Of a DNA stretch of 57,959 nucleotides, positions 30,501 to 35,709 are shown piece after piece. The notes under the pieces are model-generated. The model was not told the DNA's origin. It searched no databases and saw only the letters and a program-made list of their open reading frames with translations. A program made the translations under genes and the position numbers. The number at the start of each line of letters is the position of its first letter. Within the stretch, counting starts at the first letter, position 1. Origin of the DNA: a virus. The stretch covers positions 1-57,959 of IMG/VR virus record IMGVR_UViG_3300022929_002041; one strand, 5' to 3'.

Positions 30501-31811
30501 ATCTGATGAATCTCCTACGTATGTGATTGTATAAAAATTTTCATTAACATTTGTGTAAAAACCTTCTTCCCACAAACCTTCATTAATGTTTGCTACCATT
30601 GAACCTGTTTCAGCAACTAAGGTTAATGTTGGACCGTTTAGTGTTAATGAAATAGTAAAGGATGTTGAATCGATAATATCTTTTACATAATAAATCGTAT
30701 CTACATCTAATCCACCAATTAACGGATCATTTGCAGGTACTGCTGTAAAGGTAACAGTCTGATTAGCAACTAAATCATCTGTTGTTCCAGATGATAATTT
30801 AAGTTGTGATGTTGTAGTTTCATCAATTGCTAATGTTACAGGAGCAACAATCTCTGGTGATGTTAGATTGACATCATAGTTTGCTCCACTCTCATCAAAG
30901 AATGATTGAACAAATCCTACTTCGTTAGGTTCTTCTGTTTGATAGAACATAACAGTAAGACCTTCTAATGACGTTACACCATCAATGTTTCCTACTTGAC
31001 TAACTGTTAAGCCGTTAATTTCTGAAAATAGTTTTGTACTAACAACACCTACTGTGTTTTCTCCGGGGAACAAAAAGTCATTTTGTGCTTCTCTACTAGG
31101 AACAGTAAATGTTACATAACCTGAAGTCGCACCATTATTGTTAACACCTAAAATTTCTCTTGTGTTTTGTGCACCGTCCATGCCCGTAACACCAGGTACA
31201 CCTTGTATCCAAAATTGAGTTTCTTGGTTGATTGCAAATCTATATGACCCGCCACGTAATAAAGTAAGAGTAGGATTAAGAGAACCTGATGCAGTACCTA
31301 ATGCTCTAATACTATATGCATTTGCTGTGTCTGTTACAATATAATCAGACTCTGAAAATACTGTTGCACTAGCAACTGTAACTGCTGGGGGACCGTCTGG
31401 TATCCAGTAGTACTGATTAAAGTTAATTAATTTATCTAAGTCTGTAAAAGAGTCCCATGAATAAAATTGACTATTAAACAAACGAGAATTATCTAATGTT
31501 ACTCCACCTTTAAGTTGTAATGCATCAATAAGTTCTGGATAAGTTAAAAAGTCTTTAGCAGTAGATTGGTTTTCATTTAAGAATGCAGTACCGGGTGCAA
31601 GTTGATAATCTGTTCTTGTTTTGTTTGGTTCAGTTACATAGTAATCTTTTGCGTTAACACCATAACCAAACTTACTTCCAACATAACCTTGCAACGTTTC
31701 TGTTTTGGGTTCATTGACTAACTGATCTAATGTTGCACCTAAAAACTGTGCATTGGTAGAGGTTTTAAATATCTCTGGTAAAAACTCTAATGTCCTGATC
31801 TTTTGTGCCAT
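12519..31811 (-). CDS. Giant virion structural protein, 6430 residues, likely baseplate/tail-fibre associated
   Basis: A single uninterrupted frame covers one third of the window. The N-terminus (MAQKIRTLEFLPEIFKTSTN, then LDQLVNEP, GYVGSKFGYG and NFNQYYWIPDGPP within residues 1-140) is a module I recognise from very long structural proteins of marine T4-like phages. The rest is Thr/Ser/Asn/Val-rich beta sequence. It includes FG-GAP-like blades at about residues 2370-2750, GxGYxxxPxI units near 3800-3850 and 4570, and Asp-box blades (SNDGVTW, STNGLRW) at about 4844-5284. At least 14 copies of a 60-80-residue module with the core FGGI..YYV occur, mostly at 4050-6150. It follows gp6, the place of gp7 in T4, whose gp7 is far shorter. 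Function as wedge, long fibre or adhesin is inferred. No frameshift is seen. Confidence 0.8.
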   Translation of the reverse strand: MAQKIRTLEFLPEIFKTSTNAQFLGATLDQLVNEPKTETLQGYVGSKFGYGVNAKDYYVTEPNKTRTDYQLAPGTAFLNENQSTAKDFLTYPELIDALQLKGGVTLDNSRLFNSQFYSWDSFTDLDKLINFNQYYWIPDGPPAVTVASATVFSESDYIVTDTANAYSIRALGTASGSLNPTLTLLRGGSYRFAINQETQFWIQGVPGVTGMDGAQNTREILGVNNNGATSGYVTFTVPSREAQNDFLFPGENTVGVVSTKLFSEINGLTVSQVGNIDGVTSLEGLTVMFYQTEEPNEVGFVQSFFDESGANYDVNLTSPEIVAPVTLAIDETTTSQLKLSSGTTDDLVANQTVTFTAVPANDPLIGGLDVDTIYYVKDIIDSTSFTISLTLNGPTLTLVAETGSMVANINEGLWEEGFYTNVNENFYTITYVGDSSDPTIRLIPAGVIPTEEKITAQFGTEFIGLDFYRSLSGEITKIPYLSALLDTLYYQDGTNPNKVGTIKLIESNLTNTLNVDEDIIGQKTFTSTNEVVFTNGLKVQFDGDVVPSKYLTGEYYVQGVGESINLIPTTDLTVPEDFTGTNYIPYDSLPYSIGNFDTELFIPVDQDYITIGRNSINRNAWSRSNRWFHIDVINATADYNEDPSIVTTYATGANKAKRPIIEFYPNLKLFDAGTNAKAPVDFIDTRTTNAFDQVANKQQYYPDIETYTSYTATIAGVTGTSTTITIPTADIFTSFDVNMYVTDSNFALPNNTQITNIEEVGTNTVLTVEFANSTVVGQTNVSIVGSDTTVNNYELFSGARIVFTADTNLEVRNKIYVVGFSTITFGSTPVITLTEAEDSLCLVDDQTVALRGYNYQGSTFWFDGTAWEEAQQKLTVNQAPQFDIFDKDGVSFGDASVYQGTSFLGNKLFAYGRGTGVNDAILGFPLRYSAVDNVGDISFDCSLNVDSFSYVTGSTPVTEKVNTGYVYNYTTRTDKTRELGWQTALAPSVQYQIFELEYSKGSEASFTCDVAVIPESDDSWPRIQVYVNNVYQLESTYTVTETDTTTKIKLNTAPTVDTPVQILVLSNQTSDTAYYSIPINLSNNPFNTDLEIADIGDIRSQYQDIFINNPNSEGTIFGSNNLRDLGNLVPYGTKIIQNSASLVLPSVFLRKSEHNLFNALQYNSDQYIQYKQQLVKTVNDIEWERRFEPSYILDTALEQMVSAKSEQDSFFWSDMLPSQAPYKTNTYTFANALQESIYPLAQTYDFTKANYKGVLVYLTRTTSGVTTTSQLIRDVDYVVSTTAPSLTVTKDLQAGDVVTIKEYNQTYGNFVPNTPSKLGMYPKWKPEVVLDPNYQTPTYMLRGHDGSYTSLYTIDYTPETGLTDFRDQALLEFETRIYNNIKLSTLVPIERYEVLPGFFRESTYSTEDYLKIYSSQFLNWAGQNRIDYKTQTGYTKSNQFSWNYFQSGNKLTNTPIDQGYWRGIYEYFYGTSQPNIAPWEMLGFTEMPSWWTSRYGPAPYTSENGIMWGDIEAGIIYNAGGTTSITIDELKRPGLSKIIPVDEHGDLLSPFDALVGAYDSNTLQRDWKVGDDAPAEFSYRRSSSYPFDLMRIFALTKPSQFFNLGADLDNYKFNTEFNQYLVNDRSHLNISAIDIYGNGTAKTSYINWIVDFEKQQGVDATVDITRVLNNVDVRLIYRLAGFSDKTLLKFFVEKATPNSDNSSLLIPDESYAVLLHDNQPNDQIKFSSVLIQIVPNGWKVFGNSQDQAYFTTDTPISNGNKSKVEVDEYVVEIANDYTQSKTDEKIVPYGTQFYTYQALSQFLASYGAWLQRKGMKFDLIENGAEINWNTMIREYLYWTQFNWENGSIITVNPSAQNLKIEKDSLVVQPLTVEQDNFLLNQNLYPIATKDLAIERLDTKFQVKTLNVGDTMGYGQFNMSSIEHGIVFDNNTVFNDVIYNLVTGLRQNRIYLRGTKTAEWNGTVNASGFILNQDNIKEWQVAFKYAKGEIVRYKNKYFIANKTIEPSATFVELDWTETDYNDIQKGLLPNSATRSYESTLYYNSTKANLENDADQLSFSLIGFRPRDYLASVNLSDITQVNVYKNLIETKGTTNAVSAFKGTQLPTGGIDYDVYENWAILSGEFGGTLNNNFVDFKLDQAKLTGNPGIVSLTEGMPTIGSQQEVSVHNLFNYARPIEGPNILSTLQSEDPLSLYPTAGFVNYNDVKMAAYDFRSLSNRATNVNGRRIPLQQFYVRDYMWIANFKEHWRVYSIKPVGQVSQVQPNNDNTTTVTFRQRHGLSVLDAVAFIEVSPNVNGYYIVTKVPNNNQIIINLTLDLENASTFPINASGLGLTFVDQRVSKPGEIVDLDLLEAEFSKNTVWVDEASDGDWGVYRKSINYSLTNNLNRTDGQEFGSSVAYTPRMGYLIGDSAAGKVYRYGLNPQTNAFDEDTGSLLTESASFGTAIAYSDNLFVISEPETSLTTSTLRIYTLNDSVLTDDILELQSFTATFSSGTSLAISNDQNFIFAGNPSNNSVQVYGRQRIPLTAGYFNIGETYEITAVGTTDFTAIGAVENKVGIIFNATGVGTGTGTANQISYEALSDIDGTLAPVNATAGDNFGFSVSCDSNGDTISIGAPNTPSPTSKVNWGKNFVYSRLVQNIESQYTAIPNQPQQYPLAWTTSFTSRSASAVASSVITANATMTGFNNNDPVAFNEGGDFGDTGITPNQVYYLSDISGNTFKLKESRSSSSTLTFTNDTVNFDIYVQTEPLLVSVNGTVVDDDNYAVGGGTSDFRYFGDIRAGDIINISTRNIQWVQTMVSYADERVGTFMGYDSDMTSYGSELLIGAPGEIRINGEKQTDGTVYRYTNGGGKYGTVIGTSDCLLTADRKLLINGYLVELASGSNATTVANLINQYGITNITASASDGKLIISIIDASLALVNEKLLLQAPNTNTFSELGLEIYSETQTIFAPHNVSRTLFGNTIKFNESDSVVISAPVSTRFLATTFDFIDDENLDNDTIFDNNATRWVDTWDNAGALYMYDYLANYNGSIADPGKFIYAQNLNSQEQNYGFEPQYATALDFTNNQVIIGTPNLSVGDLEGQITLFKNSGTAKDWALYRQSSPIVDISRIQNSQVYSAETNDTLINLDYMDPMQEKLLGAVRENIDYINSVDPATYNSAVGELNSGLTWGANQKGHIWFDTSKVRWMNYHQNDVAYNARFWGRVFPGSQVACYTWVKSTRPPAQYRGPGVPKSNTKYSVETDINATNTVQPCYYFWVRNTNVVETSIGKTLSDATLQTYIANPTRSGIAYFAPLLQNTFALYNTQPYINTTDSVFHIGYAEGNNDDPSHQEFNLIKAGEPDDFLPGLPKFGPQTSTNRPEGLYDRLLDSLSGVDEVGEVVPNPYLPKAVQSGVLARPRQSFFFSRFLGLKNYLEYANKVLAEYPISETRQDATYLFATGEFYDTADYWQYVNWWLPTTNPVGQYNNNTKSTVSVATYADLAKLNVDINTIATVEANGDSKWEMYRYDGNSVWTRIGLENGTIQFKTYLWDYAAGKTGFGDNFFDTTDFDEYPSEETRWIIRALNEQIYIDELVEFRNKSLIILFEYIQSETDESQNYLPWLNKTSLVDVSHVIRELKPIQNYQQDNQEFLSGYINEAKPYHVVIKDFLFKYTGIDTYAGNITDFDLPAEWNESTQSYISPQLVYENVDGTNEFLPTDAIWQKEQYQNWYNNYGLSIVGQTDYEITELNEYMTIGSVLIMVDNAQGFPINGTIQIDDEIISYSFVDRALNTLGGLQRGLNGTTPTTHLPGAKIIIDLPAVVILDGGKNYIEPPKITAYIDLEKYPAPRVEAELEAVMSVDSVISVNVINPGEGYAVLPEIRIAPAEQYFFTNDDINSTLHTIKLFAPSLQTGNLIQYKDDSTTGASVDRLVNGQWYYINVLETTPTTIVGLYTSYDDAVNETNRVKLSAGNTDGDFALNLGAKASAITSSVPTRENEIAIRFDRTTYTSQILDWEANVFYGSFFAGSYFNSENVSSSSISLQATQPPIADISASAQGAIFEIVNVTNDNDVYYTEFKRTVELTEATGNLIRLDPYDENNGELNASGSTIGFYVGMPIKFTGAVIGGIVDEQVYYVESVVNVTDFTISETPGGAVKTLPDATAPSAGMFAYAGEVTDTAVVTLNYPGLLTATATEAVTNKVTIPQSVVGTGGTDGFYQGISLFFTGDVFGGIEENDVYYVTTVVDEQTITLGTTETALTTTVSATTATTDVITVADTTGFSVNDPVIFNMMLDASGNKITDFGGITSGTVYYVNEIVSTTELKIGVSVNVSPLTLSTVTTGSALLTNQKDTVELSTATGSMLMHVSLPVSPGQVDGQKFTMYNTSAYYTDINTGVLTNTLDRTCYATIAGDNAQGTDNRIALSDQDKGTFNFYAGMPIVFNSVPGGSGLSTGVTYYLFDFSTDGDESTYISVDCTSTSSSTNRITCADTSSLWVNMPITFTGVGLGNIIVGDEYYVKSIDNATQFTISELVGGSTFVLQNDNGPMIGTGNPWIRLSTTSGGTQDVTVSDTNTTFSLSQAPTTDAIFDIGYKLGGYRVILSNAGEGYAIDNIITIAGTELGGTSPLNDATLQVNEVDDDGAITSLIVSGEPNDLTTDYYLKVISQNQLEVYSDARMTVPVTGIGFDFNGFTTTDVTGCTSGTDSITLTDVTGFSLNDEVIFAGTIPSNSIDAEVSTSYYIKTIDTSTNEITISTNPGGTAVNVITTVSITGLTLSKPGSYAFLPEPFYFNQSIIKYLDRVYRCVISNNDPEFVIGKWEELRSDNRILNALDRVEGYYQPNINMPGVDLNQLFAGTTYPNAVYLGNAFAPEDQFAIDTILKDEPFYPTGVSITGVLWNGINYIASANFDKYSGVIASINGQSWSTKQISNIVVDATDIVYGGGLYVMTTTNTATPVYRSNDGVTWTTNGWFTPYGALPYDTTPYSSTSLSIAALSLQSTAYRNNYYVSVGDSIVNSPDTYVWSERKTYDTPLAVTLYGVNSIDTTDFGGFIAVGKGKKYDYSTGITELIDTNIIAYSYEPTGEYWQDGPQLTPNGLYGVASNGTIAIAVGENDVKYQTSNGGDWTGINEVGIVSINESSNELNITNTAGFVNADPIRVTNSFGGLLVDTTYYINIVSSTQVEIYTDSGLTSQVTLVDDVIPLQARMYLYDANSDNLRDVIYADSIWMTVGDNGRIQTSTNGLRWTTQTSGTTQDLNGVTYASETDTFIVVGDNNTILQSTDSGVTWTSTSAFTVEAPVYDVKGEDFTSGYGPEELVPGLIKDNVNLTVVTRPGTVWDVTEYSHTGFNVVSRVVAPTTEFQVDYSFDQFVQYPIDMSIQIIDPATGLGTGLATSEYSINWVTKVITLNTPLSFAPKESLRIDVYEVGNGNQIVKGNTDTDPIREIASTGFNDIYLNCNYSASFFQGSGAIRPGSNAIEVEAIETIAAGDTIVCESVTKFTANEAISFQGVVFGGVAEDTTYYVKSISTATNSITISESYDSSTGLAGPIKSLTDATGSMLVNVQTGTGTVWTDPLVYHNGNRLVLGLTNTVSKTKASNNAITTGTTLGLSVGNRIQFAADMFGSDITPNTVYYIESIIDNNEFTISETDGGPAVTLTDSAGISSYVTNDYAIGIQPNGIQAELVLANPSGYNNADDYIVYTIFGDSGDPSQYGYSLPEIQEYVGNGSQASFPMNNYNGGDNPHNAIVEIDGLRQTNTSYTIDDGSNTVLFNSPPALGAKVSVLTYNNTERQYLTTQYGISGTSGSSFTTITVTATTHLEGTFDEDTPDVETYDQDTPTVVLYDELLDYLTCADTSVLAEDEPIVFSNPTIGGITAGVTYYILEIIDATTFTISLQVGGTPVTVTTDTGSMVGSSNAITVANITNIETGQENPLAVVQATATTATSNEITFDSTTGFAVDQQIYFQGNDFGGLEQGQVYFVENVIDATTATIKDQTGAQVVLSTATGLMVTTVGGNPTTRITTGIPHSLATDQLVKIDGVYGAVELNGNSYYARVFDQYRFEIYTQVYNPALDAVNYPVTGVSTYISGGYVWKQGTFFLVTTQATATATTNRITCQDTSQLVVNNEVIFSQQGQVAGSSVLGGLIQGTTYYIKQILSNTEFTVGLTRNATVEVSLTNDTGVMNVTQWEQTNVERLWVTVNGYRLPTSRLRLDEDNEVSLLTDIAPGDVVVITNMIPHSTPDEEIYLNAVNAESTQSIYRANTQSRTWLAQPIFPLSQVIYLGDVTRVTDNLVEERTAPTPINNIYSIGLNSDKNILSGVTVLNNTTGNTLDTDTYEVVIEELAPILKITDGTYISAGDSLTITSLEGNVLYINGEQIKFSSVDFNNNSVTGLQRGANGTAVQEYIAKYTEVFSLLSNNRLPDLYIDQSWNSYNFNTVEGDPLSISETVPAQFLHTDIT
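13350..14430 (-). repeat. Protein-level repeat cluster (FGGI..YYV modules) in giant gene, C-terminal set
   Basis: Three tandem modules of about 70 residues are encoded here, at about residues 5800-6150. Cores such as FSNPTIGGITAGVTYYILEI, FQGNDFGGLEQGQVYFVENV and GGLIQGTTYYIKQIL are followed by FTI or similar, and end with a Gly-(Ser/Leu/Val)-Met unit. Identity is at protein level; the DNA is diverged. Confidence 0.65.
14900..15440 (-). repeat. Protein-level repeat cluster (FGGI..YYV modules) in giant gene, second set
   Basis: Two modules lie at about residues 5460-5640. Their cores are FQGVVFGGVAEDTTYYVKSI and FAADMFGSDITPNTVYYIES, each followed by SITISES or FTISETDGG. They are separated by a unique linker. 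Confidence 0.6.
17580..19660 (-). repeat. Protein-level repeat cluster (FGGI..YYV modules) in giant gene, main set
   Basis: At least six diverged copies fall at about residues 4050-4745. Cores include FTGAVIGGIVDEQVYYVESV, FTGDVFGGIEENDVYYVTTV, DFGGITSGTVYYVNEI, GLGNIIVGDEYYVKSI and FAGTIPSNSIDAEVSTSYYI. The usual order is Asn-Asp/Met-Pro, Ile-Phe, GG, Gly, YYV, then FTIS, GG and a final Gly-Ser-Met. Confidence 0.65.
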
Positions 31812-31815
31812 ATTT

Positions 31816-31823
31816 TATTTACA
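31816..31823 (-). promoter_or_regulatory. Late-box-like sequence (TGTAAATA) four bases before the giant gene
   Basis: Reading the minus strand, TGTAAATA then AAAT precede the ATG. It differs from TATAAATA at the second base. It is listed because three other genes here have a better late box at nearly the same distance from the start codon. Confidence 0.25.
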
Positions 31824-31826
31824 ACC

Positions 31827-34800
31827 TTAAGACTGCATTGTCGCAGGAGTTAATGCTGGAACAATTACTATATCTTCTGTAGTAGCCGCATTTACAAATA
31901 TTTCATACGGTCTACATTTAATTTCATATAAATCACCAAATAATTTTTCTGGATCATCTGAAACAAGTATAACTGAACTCACTAATTCTCCTATTTGTTC
32001 ATGTAGATACGCACTTAATTCTGAAAAGAAAAAAGTATCGCCAAAGTTCCAATTGTTGATATCAAAATAGTTATCCATTGTTGCTAATACAGAACTTCTT
32101 ATTTCACTATTAGATGCATTTGTTGACTGTGATTTCACCACTTTAATAGTTGCTCTTAATGATTGATCTGCTTTAGGGCCAAACAATGGCTTAAACGTGA
32201 CACTATTTAATATAACTGAGTCTGATAGCATTTTATAATTTTGTACTAAAGGATATTCAGTATTCAATTCATTTAATGTTGGTTGTTCAGGTTCTTTAAC
32301 TGTGTCCGTTGTGTCTTTAATATAGTTGCTGTATGCAGTATAGTATGATTGTGTTACTACATAAAGATCAATAATATTTGTTGTCGCCGGATCAATACGT
32401 GTAGTGTTATTAGCATTATGTCTATATTGATAGTCTAATCCTTGTCTGCCTGATTTAATAGAATAATCTAATTGTTCAGTCATAATATAATTAGGCGTTG
32501 TTATTGTAGGATCTTGTACCGACTTATAAAATTTGTTTTCATTAAAGGCATAAAATAATTGTCCTACAGGGAATTCATATTTAACAATTTCAATTTGATT
32601 TTTAGTTCCATAAGTATAAACAACATCTGTACTTGGTACGATTAATTGTCTGGTTAAATTAACTGGATCTGTTATTGTTCTAAAGAAAACATAAACGCCT
32701 GTATTGGCTCCGTTATTTACATACCCAGTAATATCATTAAAGAAGTCAGGGTCTAATATTAATTGACCATTGTTGACATCAGTTGCGGCAACTTCAACTT
32801 GGAAGTCATTGACGTATCCATCACTTTCGACAGTTTGTCCTAATATATTAACTTTAGTGTCTGCGCCTAGTGCGGTTGCTGTATTAAACACTGTATTAAT
32901 ACCTAATACATTAATAAAGTCTTGTATAATTTTACCTGTAAACGGATCATATACTAATTCATCTTTGCTATAAGTAAATCTTGTATCTGCAACACTACCA
33001 AAATAATATGTAAGTGATCGGTAAGATACTGTATAACGATTGTTTCCTAAACTTGTAAACTTAACAAAATAATTTGCATTTGATGCAGAACCAATTGACC
33101 AACGTTCTTGGTTAACTAATAATGAATTATTAAAAATTAAAGTAAAGTCTTGTTGTAATTCAATTTTAAGAATTGCTTCTTGTATAATCTCAGAAGACAA
33201 AGAGTTATCAAATACAGGAATAAGTTCTGTAAGTATTACGCCATCGGGTACATATCCATTTACTGTTACTGGTCCTTGACCGTTTGCAAATGTTCCTTCT
33301 CCGTTATTATTACCATCACCCACAACATTTAATACTGTTGACCATATATAATTCTTTTCTCCACCTGTAGGTACACCTGCAACTAAACGATTGTCTGCAT
33401 CGAAATAATACCCTGTAGGTGCATTAAATTTTAATAACGCACCTTTAGTTGCATATTTTGCATTGGTCGTTGTAAATGTTCCTATAGGTTGAGGTCGTTC
33501 TATTGTTCCGTCAAGTGAGTAAAAATATCCTGTTTCACTTGATGCATCAACTGAACTTGTTTTCCAATATAAAGTATTTCCTCCACCTGTACCTGGATAA
33601 GCATAACGAGTATAATTTTGAATGTAATATTGATTAGCACGATTTAATGCAAGTACAGATGCTAAATCATCTGTAAAAAATTGAATAATATCTGATGTAT
33701 TATTTACTTGTAACGTTAAAAATCCATCTACGTTATCTTGGTATAGTGCTCCGTCATCTCCAAACGAATTTGTGCTTGAATACTTTCCTGTTGGATCAAG
33801 CAAGTCTAAGTTTTTAGATACACCAACTGAACTTCTATTAATTGCTTTTGACTTAATAATAGAGTTATATAAAGTGTATGGGAAGTTTGTATAATCTTCA
33901 CCATTAACCATTCGATTTTGTGTGTAATATCTTGTCGGTGCTCTTTGTTTAATTTGTGCTAATGGTTCTCTTGCTTGTGCATTTGTTACTGCAACAGGCA
34001 ATTGAAAATTTATAGATAGAGTCTGAGTACTGCCTGTTCGATCAACATAGTTAATAGAAACACTTACGCCGTTCATTTCTGAAGGGTCAATAGTATATGT
34101 TAGTGCGTTACTTGATCTTACATATGCTCTAAAATTACCTACGGGCATTTCTGAAAACACACCATCACCAAATACATATGTGACTTGATCGTTTACACGT
34201 GAGTTTACAGAAAATATTTTCTTGTTACTTGACTCAGTTTGTAAGTAAGCATCAGCATAAACATTTTCTACTTGTGTCCATGAACCTAATGTGTTATCCG
34301 CGTTTAATTGATACAACCATGTATCAGTTTCATTGACACCTGCAACATCAACATTAATTGTTTGGTTTGAAATTTGTTGCTGGAAATTAAAATTAAAAGG
34401 AGTCAATGATCCTTGTTTAAAGAAAAACATAAATCCTGTATTAGGACTACCAAAACCTAATCTGTCATTTCTATATAACATATTAATTTTATTAGTAGGT
34501 TTAGGTGGAAGTTCATAGACATAATTTTCATCTAATGACGTTGCACTTACCAATTCAAAATTCATACCCTTACCGTCTACTTGTGAAGTAAAAGGTACAA
34601 TAGGCATTGTTCCTTCTGGCAATCTTATTCCATATTCACTTGTTCTAACACCTAAAATATCAGAACTGTTTCCTGGACGTCCTATTCTTTGCGAATCTAC
34701 CATAGCCGCATTGAATATCGTGTTCATTTGATCTAACCAATTAGTGTTAGACGGATCATTCCAACTTATTGGAGTATTACTTAAATTGACACCATTTGCA

Positions 34801-35192
34801 TCTCTAACATTTTCAGTTGTTCTGATAGAAGATACTTTTAGATAACCAGATGCACATGAGTTTCTTTTAGGTGTGTATCCAACTAAGTCTGCTAATTTTA
34901 CTACAGAGTCTCTGCGTTCGGCCGTGTCGATGAAATTTTCACGTGTGTTTAAATCGTTTCTAAAGGCAAGACCTTGACCCATAAAAGCCATGACATCAAG
35001 TAGAGCAATGAACTCCGAACTTTCGATATAATCATTGTAGGTTTCAGGATAATAAAGTCTAATATAGTCGATAAAACTTTTTCTTAGAGTTTCATAATCA
35101 TATGATCGAAAGTCTGCCTCACGAAAGGTTTCGTAGATTGCTTTCCAATCATTTACTCCAAAGAGTCCTGATTGCCTTGAACTTGTAGCCAT
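31827..35192 (-). CDS. 6: Baseplate wedge protein gp6
   Basis: The 1121-residue product starts MATSSRQSGLFGVNDWKAIY and continues FRSYDYETLRKSFIDYIRLY. SSEFIALLDVMAFMGQGLAF, LADLVGYTPKRNS and the rest of this start are typical of T4-family gp6. gp6 joins the gp7, gp53 and gp25 proteins to form the baseplate wedge ring (gp J-type core). The ATG at 35192 is preferred over a TTG six codons upstream, since a GATAAATA late box lies at 35212-35219 and AGGGA precedes the ATG. The protein is much longer than T4 gp6 (about 660 residues), with extra beta-rich sequence in the middle. It lies directly downstream of gp25, as in T4. Confidence 0.9.
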   Translation of the reverse strand: MATSSRQSGLFGVNDWKAIYETFREADFRSYDYETLRKSFIDYIRLYYPETYNDYIESSEFIALLDVMAFMGQGLAFRNDLNTRENFIDTAERRDSVVKLADLVGYTPKRNSCASGYLKVSSIRTTENVRDANGVNLSNTPISWNDPSNTNWLDQMNTIFNAAMVDSQRIGRPGNSSDILGVRTSEYGIRLPEGTMPIVPFTSQVDGKGMNFELVSATSLDENYVYELPPKPTNKINMLYRNDRLGFGSPNTGFMFFFKQGSLTPFNFNFQQQISNQTINVDVAGVNETDTWLYQLNADNTLGSWTQVENVYADAYLQTESSNKKIFSVNSRVNDQVTYVFGDGVFSEMPVGNFRAYVRSSNALTYTIDPSEMNGVSVSINYVDRTGSTQTLSINFQLPVAVTNAQAREPLAQIKQRAPTRYYTQNRMVNGEDYTNFPYTLYNSIIKSKAINRSSVGVSKNLDLLDPTGKYSSTNSFGDDGALYQDNVDGFLTLQVNNTSDIIQFFTDDLASVLALNRANQYYIQNYTRYAYPGTGGGNTLYWKTSSVDASSETGYFYSLDGTIERPQPIGTFTTTNAKYATKGALLKFNAPTGYYFDADNRLVAGVPTGGEKNYIWSTVLNVVGDGNNNGEGTFANGQGPVTVNGYVPDGVILTELIPVFDNSLSSEIIQEAILKIELQQDFTLIFNNSLLVNQERWSIGSASNANYFVKFTSLGNNRYTVSYRSLTYYFGSVADTRFTYSKDELVYDPFTGKIIQDFINVLGINTVFNTATALGADTKVNILGQTVESDGYVNDFQVEVAATDVNNGQLILDPDFFNDITGYVNNGANTGVYVFFRTITDPVNLTRQLIVPSTDVVYTYGTKNQIEIVKYEFPVGQLFYAFNENKFYKSVQDPTITTPNYIMTEQLDYSIKSGRQGLDYQYRHNANNTTRIDPATTNIIDLYVVTQSYYTAYSNYIKDTTDTVKEPEQPTLNELNTEYPLVQNYKMLSDSVILNSVTFKPLFGPKADQSLRATIKVVKSQSTNASNSEIRSSVLATMDNYFDINNWNFGDTFFFSELSAYLHEQIGELVSSVILVSDDPEKLFGDLYEIKCRPYEIFVNAATTEDIVIVPALTPATMQS

Positions 35193-35211
35193 AGTTTTTC
35201 CCTGTTTCAAG

Positions 35212-35219
35212 TATTTATC
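35212..35219 (-). promoter_or_regulatory. Late promoter box (GATAAATA) upstream of gp6
   Basis: The box lies 19 nt before the gp6 ATG with AGGGA in between, in the gap between gp25 and gp6. This is normal spacing for a T4-type late promoter with a short leader. Confidence 0.55.
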
Positions 35220-35241
35220 TTTATGGAAAAACCGACTTTTT

Positions 35242-35691
35242 TTATACTACTGAGGCAGTATTTGTTTCAGAATCAAAGAATAATGCTAGGTCTCCAGCAT
35301 TATTATACGGAGAAATAGAGAGTTGTACTTCTATTAAAATGCCATTATCTCTAGGAGAAACTAGTATTGTATTGATAGTAAGACGCGGATCTAATCCGGC
35401 AACTCGTCTAACTTCATTTTGTATGGCTGTTTGAACATCACTTGTGTTAGGATCAAAAACAAAATCCCATAAAGTAGTACCATAACTCGGTTTACCTACT
35501 TTTTCTCCTCGTCTAATATTAAGTGCGTTAACTAAATCTTGTATAACAAGTTGTTCATCAGTTAATCTGAACTTTTTACCAAAGACTATAGGATTAGTTA
35601 TGCCGTTGGCTTCCCCGTCAATAGCCGGGACAGGGTTAACTGTTCGTGCCTTGTCTGCGTTTATTGTTGAAAAACCTATGTAAGTTGCCAT
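35242..35691 (-). CDS. 25: Baseplate wedge protein gp25
   Basis: The 149-residue product matches the gp25/GPW family. It has DEQLVIQDLVNALNIRRGEK followed by GKPSYGTTLWDFVFDP, then VQTAIQNEVRRVAGLDPRL and the closing strands TILVSPRDNGILIEVQLSI. This lysozyme-like-fold protein initiates sheath assembly at the baseplate and occurs in all contractile injection systems. Length is close to T4 gp25 (132 residues). It sits between gp5 and gp6. No strong ribosome binding site is seen, but a perfect TATAAATA lies five bases before the ATG, which is odd for a normal leader. Confidence 0.92.
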   Translation of the reverse strand: MATYIGFSTINADKARTVNPVPAIDGEANGITNPIVFGKKFRLTDEQLVIQDLVNALNIRRGEKVGKPSYGTTLWDFVFDPNTSDVQTAIQNEVRRVAGLDPRLTINTILVSPRDNGILIEVQLSISPYNNAGDLALFFDSETNTASVV

Positions 35692-35696
35692 AATAC

Positions 35697-35704
35697 TATT
35701 TATA
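35697..35704 (-). promoter_or_regulatory. Perfect late promoter box (TATAAATA) five bases before gp25
   Basis: The exact T4 late consensus occurs on the minus strand between the gp5 stop and the gp25 start. With GTATT as the only spacer, transcription would be expected to start at about the ATG. Confidence 0.6.
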
Positions 35705-35709
35705 CCCTA

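Noticed and set aside
12519-31811. The giant frame as an assembly or frameshift artefact joining several genes
   Set aside because: The composition, repeat module and style are continuous across it, with no internal ribosome binding site plus start at a domain border that I could see.
31816-31823. TGTAAATA as a confident promoter for the giant gene
   Set aside because: It departs from the consensus, and AT-rich sequence before start codons is common here, so it is listed only at low confidence.
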